This document shows, one piece after another, positions 53,691 through 63,833 of a stretch of DNA of 64,000 nucleotides. The stretch is from JASHPR01 sp963842355 (GTDB taxonomy: Bacteria; Actinomycetota; Actinomycetes; Streptosporangiales; Streptosporangiaceae), in the NCBI GenBank assembly GCA_963842355.1, contig CAWJGC010000015.1, positions 1 through 64,000 of the forward strand. Reading direction: 5' to 3'. The translations under genes were made by a program, and so were the position numbers. Numbering within the stretch: position 1 is the stretch's first letter; the number at the start of each line of letters is the position of its first letter. The notes beneath the pieces were generated by a model. That model did not search any database. It saw only the letters and a list, made by a program, of their open reading frames with translations, and had not been told where the DNA came from.

Positions 53691-54290
53691 GGCTGGCCAC
53701 GTTGGCGCAGACCAGAGTCCGGAAGTACTGGGCAGATGGCCAGTGATCTTCCTTGCCGGGCAGCAGCGGGTTAGCCTGCCCCTGAGATTCCCCCGAGTCC
53801 CGACATCGCTTCCTCGCGCCGGGGCTCGCTGGATTTAGCCGGCAGACCGGCTTTCCCCGAAGTTGGGCCGCGCCGGTATCTGTTACCACGATCTCGGCTC
53901 TCTCGGCGTCCAGGACCACGGCTGCTCGTTCCGGTGTACCTAGCCGTCCGGGGTCTTCCACGTCACCTGAAGCAGATCCTGGCTAGGCGCGTTCCGGTCC
54001 CGGCGACAACTGAGCGCGACATCTGATCCGGCGGCAGGCTACGGGTGGGGGTATGCAACGAGGAGGTCCCTGGGGAGCCCGCGCAGCTCTCCCTTGGCGA
54101 ACCAGCCAAGCGGCAGCTTGAACTCTGGCTTTGTCAGCGCTTCGAGTGTCGTGAGCTTGGCGGCCACTTGACGGGCCGGGGCTGATGCCACGACGGTACT
54201 CCGGGGTACGCCAGGAGAGCGGGACGGCGGGATGCGTGACAGAGCACCGTCGGAACGCTTCCAGCGGCCGCACGCGCGTCAGCCGGGACA
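53691..54290. other. Decayed stretch with a possible asparagine-synthase-like tail
   Basis: On the minus strand about 54046-54175 reads EALTKPEFKLPLGWFAKGEL and RGLPRDLLVAYP, which resembles the late part of glutamine-hydrolysing asparagine synthases (K.GF.LPL..WF.GELR). Nothing else of such a gene is present. The rest shows no recognisable coding sequence. Confidence 0.35.
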
Positions 54291-55358
54291 TCAGCTGCCG
54301 AGGTAGTTGTCGATCGCTGCGGCGATGCCGCGCGCGATTGCTGCCTGGCCCGCCCTGCCCGCGACGACGTCGGCCTGTGCAGGATCGGTGATGAACAGCG
54401 GCTCCACAAGGGCGCCCGGCATCTGCGAGGGCGCTGGGACGTACCCGGCCAGGCGCGGCCCGAGGACGTCGAAGTGGCCGTACGCCGCACCCTGAGCGGA
54501 GAGCGCGGGGGCGTCCGCGGTCGCGTCGCTGCGCACCCCGCGATTGAGCGCGGTCCAGCCGCCCGCGGCCAGTGCCGAGACGATGTCCGCCTGGAGCAGC
54601 CTCGCCAGATGCAGGTTGCTGGCCGCGAACGAGCGGGCCGGGTCGTAGAAGGTCATCGCGCCCGACGCCGACGGATCGGCGTCGCCGTTGAAGTGGATGG
54701 AGACGAGCACCGCGGCGTGCGCCAGGTTGGCGCACTCGACCCGGGCCAGCAGATCGTCATGCGCGCCGGCCACCGTGAACGCGCCGCCCGACTCAATCCC
54801 CGGCCGCAGCTTGGTGACCGTGGTGCCGGCCGTGCGGGATAGCACCACGCGGTACCCGTCCCGGCGCAGCAGCGCGGCCGTGTCCAGGGCGACCGGAAGG
54901 GTGACGTCCCGCTCGTAGATCGTCTTCCCGCCCGTGGTCCTGCCGATCGCGCCGGTGTCCGGACCGCCGTGCCCCGGATCCAGGAACACCGTCTGGTGGC
55001 GGTTCCCGGCGCGCGGCGCCAGCGCTATGCACGCACCCGGCGCGAAGAGCGCCGGGTCCACCGCCTCCGCCACCGCCGACGCTGCCGCTTGCCGCGGCGC
55101 GCCCCGCGCCGGGGCCAGATCCGCGGACGGGCGGGATCTAACCGGCGCCGAACAGCCGGCCAGCAGCGCAACCGTTGCCGCCGCGAGCACCACAAGCGCA
55201 CGGGCCGCCTTCCGCGCGGGCAGATTCTCCCCGCAGTCCTGCCCCCGGGCCACCGCCGACCGGGCCGCCCGCCGCGTCCTTTGCACCGGAACGACCGCAA
55301 CCCTGGGCACCCGCGGTCCGCGGTGGCGGCCTTGCGCCTCATGGCGTGACGACATCAC
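54291..55358 (-). CDS. N-acetylmuramoyl-L-alanine amidase (Amidase_3), predicted lipoprotein
   Basis: 355 residues. After a long basic lead, a hydrophobic segment ends in a lipobox-like LLAGCS (about residues 65-70). The start may therefore be one of the later Met/Val codons, and the enzyme would be tethered outside the membrane. The catalytic domain has FLDPGHGGPDTGAIG (first zinc His), YERDVTLPVAL (Glu), LARVECANLAHAAVLVSIHF (second His in SIHFN) and a final VEPLFITDPAQADV with the catalytic Glu. It cleaves the amide bond between muramic acid and the stem peptide. Intact, with no neighbouring cell-wall genes. Confidence 0.85.
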   Translation of the reverse strand: MMSSRHEAQGRHRGPRVPRVAVVPVQRTRRAARSAVARGQDCGENLPARKAARALVVLAAATVALLAGCSAPVRSRPSADLAPARGAPRQAAASAVAEAVDPALFAPGACIALAPRAGNRHQTVFLDPGHGGPDTGAIGRTTGGKTIYERDVTLPVALDTAALLRRDGYRVVLSRTAGTTVTKLRPGIESGGAFTVAGAHDDLLARVECANLAHAAVLVSIHFNGDADPSASGAMTFYDPARSFAASNLHLARLLQADIVSALAAGGWTALNRGVRSDATADAPALSAQGAAYGHFDVLGPRLAGYVPAPSQMPGALVEPLFITDPAQADVVAGRAGQAAIARGIAAAIDNYLGS

Positions 55359-55819
55359 GCCGATCTCCCCATGCCCGTATTCTAAGAGCGCCCGCGAATA
55401 GGCGAGCTTCCGGCGAGGCCGCGGGGCTGCTGCGCCGCGCGGCCAGTGGGCCGCCGCCGGGCTGTGGCTTGCCGGGGGTGGTGTCGGACGCTGCCCCGGC
55501 CATCGCAGGTGACGGCCTGGAGGCCCGAAGCGGGCCAGCGCGACGGCCCCGGACGGCTCGGCCTGCTCGAGGACGATGGCGCCGCGCGGGCGCGCGCCGG
55601 ACTCGGGACGATCTTGCCGAAGAGCGTGAGCAGAGACGACCAGGTGATCACGGAGCGTGGCCGATCCGCCGCGCCGACATGCACGCAGACCCGCCCAATA
55701 GAGACTCCTACTAGGCGTTGCGGCTTGCCGTAGCGTTCCAGAGGTCCGATGGGCTGGCTCCCTATCCGCCTGCCGACCGGGTGCGGCCTGGCTTCAGAAC
55801 GAGGTGCCAGCCTGTCGGG

Positions 55820-55912
55820 TCTGGCCGTGGCGTGGCTCACCCGGTAGCCGTAGCTCTCCGCAGGCTCATAGACCCGGCGGACCTCCGCCCCTGTCGTTGA
55901 CTTCGCCGCCAT
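55820..55912 (-). pseudogene. N-terminal fragment of a DUF488-like protein
   Basis: AAGGAGGTGAAAC, an ideal ribosome binding site, precedes ATG 55912. The first ~25 residues (AAKSTTGAEVRRVYEPAES, YGYRV) match the start of DUF488/YeaO proteins (RVYEP..DGYRVLVDRLWPRG), but the next conserved block is missing and 55380-55820 has no recognisable coding content. Confidence 0.4.
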
Positions 55913-56025
55913 GTTTCACCTCCTTGGCCGAGGAACGCCGTCGGCGCCCTTGGCTTCCGCCAGGCAATCGCGCCTGCAGCCGGCGGCGCGTGCGGCAGGC
56001 TGCCCGCCGGTCCGCGGGCCGCCGT

Positions 56026-57120
56026 TCAGGTCGCCGCTGCCGGGCGGGGTGGCCTGCCCACGGCATGGAGGTGACGCAGCGCCTGGGCATAGGAGCCCGC
56101 CAGGCTGCTCTGGCAGTACGGCACGCCTCGCTGCCGGCAGAACGCCTCGACCAGAGCCTGGGAGCGGCGCAGGCTGGGCCGTGGCATGGAGGGGAACAGG
56201 TGGTGCTCGATCTGGTAGTTCAGGCCGCCGAGCGCGAAGTCGGTCAGCCAGCCGCCCCGCACATTGCGGGAGGTGACCGCCTGGCGGCGCAGGAAGTCGC
56301 TGCGGTCGGCAGCGTCCAGGATGGGCATGCCCTTGTGGTTGGGGGCGAAGGAACATCCCAGGTACAGGCCGAACAGGCCCTGCTGCACGATCATGAACAC
56401 CACGGCCTTGACGGGCGAGAGCACCAGGAACACCACGGCCAGGTAGCCGGCCGCATGAACCGTGATCAGCGCCCGCTCCCAGGACCGGCCGCGGGAGGCC
56501 CGGCGGGTCAGCGCCTGGACGCTCGCGACGTGCAGGTTGACCCCTTCCAGCAGCAGCAGCGGGAAGAACAGGTACGCCTGGTAGCGGAACACCAGGCGGG
56601 CAAAGCGGCCGCTGGCGCGAGCCTGGGCCGCGGTGAAGGCCAGCGCGCCGATCGCGATGTCGGGGTCCGCGTCCTCGGTGTTGGGGTGCGCGTGATGGCG
56701 GTTGTGCTTGTCGACCCACCAGCCGTAGCTCAGCCCGATGCCCAGGTTGCCCAGCAGGATGCCGGCGGCGTAGCTGGCCCGCCGGGTGCCGAAAACCTGC
56801 CGGTGCCCGGCGTCGTGGCCCAGGAACCCGATCTGGGTGAAGACCACCGCCAGGAACGCGGCCACCGCCAGCTGCCACCACGAGTTGCCCGCCGCGACGA
56901 AGGCGGCCCATCCGGCGGCCAGCAGCCCCACGGTGACCGCGATCTTCCAGGCGTAGTAGCCCGGCCGCCGCTGCAGCAGCCCGGCGTCCTTGACCTGCCG
57001 GGACAGCTCCGCGTACTGGCTGCCGCGCCGCGGCGCAGACGATGCGGAGGCCAGCTGGATCTGCCGGGTCACGGCAGATGCTGTGTCGGAAGATCGCACC
57101 GGGAACTCCTGGACGCACAT
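56026..57120 (-). CDS. Membrane fatty acid desaturase
   Basis: About 364 residues from ATG 57120 (an in-frame ATG at 57192 is possible; neither has a strong ribosome binding site). The three histidine boxes of front-end or acyl-lipid desaturases are present: FLGHDAGHRQVF (HDAGH), WWVDKHNRHHAHPN (HNRHH) and GGLNYQIEHHLFPSMPR (QIEHH). They are separated by four membrane helices. QIEHH instead of HxxHH is typical of the delta-5/delta-6-type and mycobacterial DesA3-like group. A partner ferredoxin or reductase is not encoded nearby. The gene is intact; the regiospecificity cannot be told. Confidence 0.85.
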   Translation of the reverse strand: MCVQEFPVRSSDTASAVTRQIQLASASSAPRRGSQYAELSRQVKDAGLLQRRPGYYAWKIAVTVGLLAAGWAAFVAAGNSWWQLAVAAFLAVVFTQIGFLGHDAGHRQVFGTRRASYAAGILLGNLGIGLSYGWWVDKHNRHHAHPNTEDADPDIAIGALAFTAAQARASGRFARLVFRYQAYLFFPLLLLEGVNLHVASVQALTRRASRGRSWERALITVHAAGYLAVVFLVLSPVKAVVFMIVQQGLFGLYLGCSFAPNHKGMPILDAADRSDFLRRQAVTSRNVRGGWLTDFALGGLNYQIEHHLFPSMPRPSLRRSQALVEAFCRQRGVPYCQSSLAGSYAQALRHLHAVGRPPRPAAAT

Positions 57121-57263
57121 CGCGACCGGGCGGGTAATGTCCCGGCGGGATCCTGGGCGGCGGCTGACGGGCAGCGGCCGCGTCGAATGCACCGCTAGCC
57201 CCGACGGTACCCCCGGGCCCCGGGCCGGCTGACGGCGACCTGGCCGGAATCAGCCTGTGAGGC

Positions 57264-57560
57264 TCAGGAGACCTCGGCGCGGCATCGGACCTGGGCCGGG
57301 CTGAGCGCCCGGGGCCCGGGCGGGGGAACCACCAGGGTCCTCACCCCGGCTGCCGGGTTGCCCTCCGGCGGGGTCCGCAGCCTCGGGCCACCACCCCGGC
57401 GAGGAAGCCCGACACCGGCGCCAGGTGGCAGTTCACCGTGCAGGGGCCCAGGCCACCCGCCCGGTGGTCCCGCCAGCCGGACACGTCCCGGGGGCACCAC
57501 CGAGGTGAGCCGATCGTGGCCGCAGGCGGCGCTGAGGTACTCGGCGAAGCGCTCCAGGTG
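57264..57560 (-). pseudogene. Tyrosine recombinase (integrase) N-terminal domain remnant
   Basis: The minus strand reads HLERFAEYLSAACGHDRLTS, then in shifted frames SGWRDHRAGGLGPCTVNCHL, APVSGFLAGVV, then PPPEGNPAAGVRTLVVPPPG and PRALSPAQVR. This is the core-binding (SAM-like) domain and linker of an actinobacterial phage-type integrase. The catalytic Arg/His/Tyr domain is missing. Confidence 0.6.
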
Positions 57561-57698
57561 GAGCACTACCCGGGCGGTGACCTCCTCCGGGCGAACCCCG
57601 CCAGGGCCAGGTCCCGGGAGCTGGCGGCCCACGCCGAAACCGTGTCAGCGACCGCAGAACGCCCCGGGAAGGGCTGCTTAACCGCTGCCCGGGTGGTG

Positions 57699-58512
<814 letters not shown>

Positions 58513-58692
58513 GCCGCGCCACCAGCTGCGCTCGGGCAGCGCGGTTGAGCGCTCCGGGCCGGCTGGCCGCCCGCCGAGGTGCCGGGCGGCTCGCTTGGCT
58601 GGCGCGGCGATCCGGCCTGCGGCTGCGGTGCAGGCCTGCTGGCCCGGTGCCCGGCCTTAACGGCGGGGCTGGCCATCGGGTGGCATTTCTGG

Positions 58693-59331
58693 TCAGCGCG
58701 TGATCCAGCGTTCGGTCTGCTCCTGCCAGGTGGGCGGCTCGCCGGGCAGCGCCGTGGGCTGGGTGCTGCGAAGTCCGTCGATGATGACGGCCAGGTGGCG
58801 CTGGCGGAGTTCCGCGGTGCGGCTGGCATCTCCGAGCCTTACCCGGGCGAGGAACTCGAGCAGGAATTCGACGTCGAGGTAGGTGATGTCGTCCCTGAGC
58901 TGGCCGGTGGCACGGCCGCGCTCGAATAGCTCGGTGCCGAGCGCCTGCATTTGCTCGGCCATGGCCAGCTGCTCTCCGGTTGGGGTGAAGGTCCCGGCGA
59001 GGCGGACGGTCAGCCCGTGGGTGCTCGCGGCCACGATGCGGCGCAGGAACTCGGTGAACGCCTCCCAGGGCTCGCTGCTGGACCCCAGGGCGTGCCGGAC
59101 CTCGGCGAGATAGATCTCCTGCCCGTTCCGGCACAGGGTGCGCAGCAGGTCCTCCTTGCTGGCGTAGCGGTGATACAGCGCGCCGATCCCGACGCCCGCG
59201 CGTTCGGCGACCGCTGAGATCGGGGCCGTGGGGTCGGCCAGGAACACCTCCCGGGCCGCCCGCAGGATCAGATCGTCGTTACTCAGCGCCTGTGCTTGGC
59301 GGCCCCTGAGCCGCGCTGGGTTGCCGGGCAT
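58693..59331 (-). CDS. TetR family transcriptional regulator
   Basis: 212 residues, intact. Helix-turn-helix at about residues 18-65 (LILRAAREVFLADPTAPISA, VAERAGVGIGALYHRYASKE). The ligand-binding domain follows (FLRRIVAASTHGLTVRLAG, AMAEQMQALGTELFERGRAT). It is divergent from the epoxide hydrolase gene, with a long inverted repeat between the two starts. That arrangement predicts repression of both genes, relieved by a small, probably hydrophobic ligand. Confidence 0.9.
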   Translation of the reverse strand: MPGNPARLRGRQAQALSNDDLILRAAREVFLADPTAPISAVAERAGVGIGALYHRYASKEDLLRTLCRNGQEIYLAEVRHALGSSSEPWEAFTEFLRRIVAASTHGLTVRLAGTFTPTGEQLAMAEQMQALGTELFERGRATGQLRDDITYLDVEFLLEFLARVRLGDASRTAELRQRHLAVIIDGLRSTQPTALPGEPPTWQEQTERWITR

Positions 59332-59348
59332 GATCGCATGCTACCAGT

Positions 59349-59402
59349 TGAACGGATCAGTCTGTTCTGATATGTTGAACTGAACGATTTGTTCAGATCA
59401 AC
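59349..59402 (+). promoter_or_regulatory. Promoter and TetR operator between divergent genes
   Basis: CTGAAC-GATTT-GTTCAG (59380-59396) is a perfect inverted repeat, extended to 12-bp arms with one mismatch at 59374-59402 (GTTGAACTGAAC and GTTCAGATCAAC). Upstream, TTGAAC (59349-59354) and TATGTT (59371-59376) are 16 bases apart and could be the -35 and -10 of the plus-strand gene, so the operator would overlap the -10 and transcription start. Confidence 0.7.
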
Positions 59403-59424
59403 CGCCACCGTGGAGGACCAGGCC

Positions 59425-60594
59425 ATGAACAGCACCACCACGCACGACGTCGAGCAGTTCCGGATCGGCATCGCGCAGGCCGACCTGGACGGCCTGGCTG
59501 AGCGCCTCGGCAGGACGCGGTGGCCGTCCAGCCTGCCCGGGGCCGCGTGGGAACGCGGCGTGCCGGTCCGCTACCTGCGTGAACTCGCCGCCTACTGGCG
59601 CGACGGCTACGACTGGCGCGCCCAGGAGGCGCGGCTGAACGCCTACCCGCAGTACACAACCCGGATCGACGGCCAGAAGATCTACTTCATGCACGTCAAG
59701 TCACCGAACCAGGCGCCACGCCGCTGCTGCTGATCCACGGCTGGCCCGGATCGGTAGTGGAGTTCCTGCACGTCATCGACCCGCTCACCGATCCCCGGGC
59801 GCACGGCGGCGACCCGGCTGCGGCGTTCGACCTGGTCATCCCGTCCCTACCCGGGTTCGGGTTCTCCGGGCCAGTCACCGAGCCGGGATGGGGCAGCCGC
59901 CGGATCGCATTAGCGTTCGCCGAGCTCATGCGCCGCCTCGGCTACCAGCGCTACGGCGCCCAGGGCGGAGACTTCGGCGCGTTCGTCGCGCCCGACCTCG
60001 GCCGCGTGGGATCCCCGGCACGTCATCGGCGTCCACGTGAACGCCGCCACCGTGGGCTTCATCCCGTTCGGCGACATCCCCCAGGACGAGCAGGCATCCT
60101 TCTCGGCGGTGGAGAAGGAACGCGCGCAGCGGCTGCAGAACTTCCTCGCGCAAGGCAACGGGTACTTCCAGATCCAGGCCACACGCCCGCAGACGCTGTC
60201 CTACGCGCTGGCCGACTCCCCGGCCGGGCAGCTCGCCTGAATCGTCGACAAATTCAAGGAATGGACCAACTCGGCTCACGGGCTGCCCGAGGACGCCATC
60301 TCACGCGACGACATCCTCACCGACGTAAGCGTGTACTGGCTCACCGGCACCGCCGGGTCCGCCGCGAATCTCTACTACGAGAGCATGCACTCCGCCGACT
60401 GGCCCACCCCCTCGGCCGTGCCCACCGGCGTGGCCGTCTTCGCCGAGGACATCGCCATCCGGCGCTACGCCGAACAGGCCAACAACATCGTGCACTGGAG
60501 CGACTTCGACACCGGCGGCCACTTCGCCGCGCTGGAGACAGCCGGCCTGCTCGTCCAGGACATCCGCGCCTTCTTCGCGTCCCTGCCATCCTGA
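59425..60594 (+). pseudogene. Epoxide hydrolase (EphA-like alpha/beta hydrolase), broken
   Basis: From ATG 59425: QFRIGIAQADLDGLAERLGR, WERGVPVRYLRELAAYWRDG, then one base lost at about 59708. The next frame has TPLLLIHGWPGSVVEFLHVI (HGWPG oxyanion motif), FDLVIPSLPGFGFSGPV and YGAQGGDFGAF (nucleophile Asp in GGDFG). One extra G at about 60013 shifts into VIGVHVNAATVGFIP. TGA at 60238 replaces a Trp expected before IVDKFKEW. The final frame has FAEDIAIRRYAEQ and HWSDFDTGGHFAALE with the catalytic His. Full length otherwise (about 389 residues). Confidence 0.8.
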
Positions 60595-61309
60595 AACACC
60601 CCGGTCGCGTCGGTGAGCCCTGATCAGCCCGCCACCACGACCCCCTGGCGCGAAGCGGACCAGCCTGGGAGGATCGCCAGGACCCAGCACCGGAGTCACG
60701 CTCCGGGGCCGCCCATGATGGCTGGCCGGCAGCCGCATCCGCCGTTCGGTACGTCGGCCCGGTTGGTAGGTATGGCCGTCGGCGGCGCGCCGAAAGGGCA
60801 ATCTGTGCGGCCCGCGATGATGGCGTGACGGCCGCCGACTGCTGGCGGATCGCGCGAGCAGCCTGGTCGGCCGAGACGCAGCGCCTGCAGGTGATCGCTG
60901 ACCTGGCCGAGCGGCGGACCTCAGCATCCTGGTCGCTGCAGGCGAGCTGTCGCGTCTCGCCCGCACCGAGTCGGCAGGGCGCTTCCCGAACGGGCTCTGC
61001 CGGTGAAGGATGCTCTTGCTCGAGGACCCAAAGATCAGCGATGACTCGGGCTATGCCGCAGCGCGTAGTCGTGGTGGGCGGGATCGCCGGCCCTGACGGG
61101 TGATGCGCCGGCCTCTCTCTGGCCAGACGCTGCAAGAAGACATGGCCGAGCTGGCAGGCGTCCCCGCCGTGCGGGGCGGGGGCGCTGGCCGAGGCCGGCC
61201 GAGGCGATCGGATGAGGGGGATGGGACGTGACAATGTCATCCACGGGGCGAGTTGTCCGCGTGCCTGGGCAGGATGGGGGCTGGCGCTGGGCCGGGCGGG
61301 CCTGACAGC
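60595..61309. other. No gene recognised
   Basis: About 700 bases between the epoxide hydrolase remnant and the GH65 control region. Short frames on both strands lack start signals and motifs. Confidence 0.4.
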
Positions 61310-61351
61310 CTGATTGGTGCTGATTGACAACTGTCCCCTCACCGCGGTGAG
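61310..61351 (+). promoter_or_regulatory. GH65 control region: repeat, -35-like box and 14-bp palindrome
   Basis: CTGATTG occurs twice ten bases apart (61310 and 61320). TTGACA at 61324-61329 is a consensus -35. CTCACCGCGGTGAG at 61338-61351 is a perfect palindrome located where a -10 would be expected and could be an operator. The coding start follows about 40 bases later. Confidence 0.45.
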
Positions 61352-61392
61352 TCCCGGGCTGGGTGGTCGTCTCGCGGCCTGAGGAGGTGCCG

Positions 61393-63822
61393 GTGAACGG
61401 TTTCGCGTTTGCGTACGAGGGCTTCGATCCGGCCGGGGAGGGGCTGCGTGAGGCACTGACCTCGACGGGCAACGGTTTCCTGTGCGCGCGAGGCGCCGCG
61501 GAGTGGGAGGACGACGACGGCGTGCACTACCCAGGCACGTATGCGCATGGTGTCTACAACCGCGAGACGACGATCCTCGGCGGTCGTCCCGTGCTCAACG
61601 AGGACCTGGTGAACCTGCCGAACTGGCTGGTGCTCAAGCTGCGCATCGAGGGCGGGGACGCGTTCCGGCTCGGCGAGGTGGAGCTGCTGGACTATCGCCA
61701 CGAGTTCGACATCCGCAACGCGATGGTCGTCCGCGAGCTGCGCTTCCGCGACCGTGCCTGCCGTCAGACGACGCTGCGCAGCCGGCGGTTCGTGAGCATG
61801 GCCGATGTGCACCACGGCGGCATCGAATGGACGCTCACGCCGGAGAACTGGTCAGGCCGCGTCGAGGTCGTCTCCGCGCTCGACGGGCGCGTCGCTAACA
61901 ACGGCGTGGCACGGTACGAGCAGCTCGAGGGCCGGCACCTGGATCCGGTGGGCCCGAGGACGTTCGGGTCCGAGGTGATCGCGTTGAAGGTCCAGACGCG
62001 GCAATCGAACCTGTACATCAGTCAGGCGGCGCGCACCCGCGCCTTCGACAGCCACGGACCGCTTGCCGTCGAACGCAGTCTCTACCAGATGGAGGACTAT
62101 ATCCAGCAGGTCCTGGCGTTCGACGTCGGGCAGGGCGCCGCGGTGCGAATCGAGAAGATGGTGGCCTTCTACACCTCGCGTGACCGCGCGATCAGCGACA
62201 CGCTGGTCAAGGCGGGGATATCGGGGCTGCGGTACGCCGATTTCGGCGAGGCGCTCGCGCGCCACGCGTCGGCCTGGGACGAGCTGTGGCATGAGTGCGA
62301 TGTGCGCGTGCCCGGCGACGAGCGGGTGCAGCTCCTGCTGCGGCTGCATATCTGCCATGTCCTCCAGGTCTGCTGCCGCAACACGGCGGACCGGGACGCC
62401 GGGGTACCCGCCCGCGGACTCAACGGCGAGGCCTACCGGGGTCATGTGTTCTGGGACGAGTTGTACGTCTATCCGTTCCTGAACTTCCGCATGCCGGAGG
62501 TGACGCGGGAGCTGCTGCTCTACCGCTATCGCCGCCTAGGCGAGGCCCGCGCCGCGGCCCGGGAGGCAGGGTTCCGCGGCGCGATGTTCCCCTGGCAGAG
62601 CGGCAGCGAGGGCACAGAGGAGACCCAGAGCATCCACCTCAACCCGCTCTCGGGCCGCTGGGAGCCCGACCTGAGCCACAACCAGCGCCACGTCAACGCG
62701 GCGATCTTCTACAACATCTGGCATTACCTCCAAGCCACCCAGGACTTGGCGTTCATGCGCGACTACGGCGCGGAGATGATGCTGGAGATCGCGCGCTTCT
62801 GGGCCTCTATCACGCACTTCAACCCCGAGCGGGACCGCTACGAGATCCACGGGGTGATGGGCCCGGACGAGTTCCACGAGAGGTATCCCGGCGCCGAGGA
62901 CGGCGGTCTGCGCAACAACGCCTACACCAACGTCATGGTGGCCTGGCTGTCCGGCGCGGCCCAGGACGTTCTGTCGCTGCTGCCTGCGACGCGCGCCGCG
63001 GCGCTGCGCGACATGCTCGGCCTTGACGACGAGGAGCTGCGCACGTGGGAGTGCATGAGCCGCCGGATGTTCGTCCCTTTCCACGGCGACGGCATCATCA
63101 GCCAGTTCGAGGGCTACGAGGAACTCCGGGAACTCGACTGGGACGCCTACTGCGCGAAATACGGCAACATTCAGCGGCTCGATCGGATACTGCGCGCCGA
63201 GGGCGACGACCCCGGCCGCTATAAGGTGTCCAAGCAGGCCGACACGGTGATGCTGTTTTTCCTGTTCTCCCGCGACGAGCTGCGGCGGCTGTTCGGGCGG
63301 CTCGGCTATAGCTACGGCCCGGACACTGCGCGCAAGAACATCGCCTATTACGACCGACGCACCTCACACGGCTCGACACTCAGCTTCATCGCGCACGCGG
63401 GGGTCTTGGCGGCGCTGGACCCGGAGAGCTCATGGCAGCGGTTCCTCGTTGCCCTGGAAAGCGACGCCGGCGATGTCCAGGGCGGGACCACGAAGGAGGG
63501 GATCCACATGGGCGTCATGTCCGGGACGCTCGACCTCGTCCAGCGCAGCTACGCGGGCACGCACATCCGCGACGGCGTCCTGCACTTCGACCCCAGGCTC
63601 ACCGGCCAGCTTGACGGGCTGTCGTTCTCGATGCAGTTTCAGGGGACCCCGATCCTGGTGACGTTCGCCGACGGGCGACTCACGGTGGCCGCCCATCGGG
63701 AGGGCGTGAGCCCGCCGGTCAAGGTTGCCGTCCACGATGAGGTGCGCGAGCTACGTGCCGGGGACCGGTGCACCTTCGAGCTGCCGGCGGACCCGAGCCC
63801 CGAGTATCAGGTCCAGGGCTGA
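61393..63822 (+). CDS. GH65 disaccharide phosphorylase
   Basis: 809 residues from GTG 61393, with AGGAGG five bases upstream. The N-terminal beta-sandwich (NGFLCARGAAEWEDD, YAHGVYNRETTILGGR) is followed by an (alpha/alpha)6 barrel: HVFWDELYVYPFLNFRMPEV (phosphate and substrate region), GAMFPWQSGSEGTEETQ, VMGPDEFHE with the general acid Glu493, and YYDRRTSHGSTLSFIAHA (phosphate-binding HGS). A C-terminal small beta domain closes it. Members phosphorolyse maltose, trehalose, kojibiose or nigerose to beta-glucose 1-phosphate and a sugar. The following HAD gene, 11 bases away, would convert that product, which supports a phosphorylase rather than hydrolase role. The exact disaccharide is unknown. 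Confidence 0.9.
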   Translation: MNGFAFAYEGFDPAGEGLREALTSTGNGFLCARGAAEWEDDDGVHYPGTYAHGVYNRETTILGGRPVLNEDLVNLPNWLVLKLRIEGGDAFRLGEVELLDYRHEFDIRNAMVVRELRFRDRACRQTTLRSRRFVSMADVHHGGIEWTLTPENWSGRVEVVSALDGRVANNGVARYEQLEGRHLDPVGPRTFGSEVIALKVQTRQSNLYISQAARTRAFDSHGPLAVERSLYQMEDYIQQVLAFDVGQGAAVRIEKMVAFYTSRDRAISDTLVKAGISGLRYADFGEALARHASAWDELWHECDVRVPGDERVQLLLRLHICHVLQVCCRNTADRDAGVPARGLNGEAYRGHVFWDELYVYPFLNFRMPEVTRELLLYRYRRLGEARAAAREAGFRGAMFPWQSGSEGTEETQSIHLNPLSGRWEPDLSHNQRHVNAAIFYNIWHYLQATQDLAFMRDYGAEMMLEIARFWASITHFNPERDRYEIHGVMGPDEFHERYPGAEDGGLRNNAYTNVMVAWLSGAAQDVLSLLPATRAAALRDMLGLDDEELRTWECMSRRMFVPFHGDGIISQFEGYEELRELDWDAYCAKYGNIQRLDRILRAEGDDPGRYKVSKQADTVMLFFLFSRDELRRLFGRLGYSYGPDTARKNIAYYDRRTSHGSTLSFIAHAGVLAALDPESSWQRFLVALESDAGDVQGGTTKEGIHMGVMSGTLDLVQRSYAGTHIRDGVLHFDPRLTGQLDGLSFSMQFQGTPILVTFADGRLTVAAHREGVSPPVKVAVHDEVRELRAGDRCTFELPADPSPEYQVQG

Positions 63823-63833
63823 CAGGAGGACCC

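Noticed and set aside
54046..54175. Functional asparagine synthase gene
   Set aside because: Only about 40 residues resemble the family and no upstream domain exists, so it is noted only as a possible remnant.
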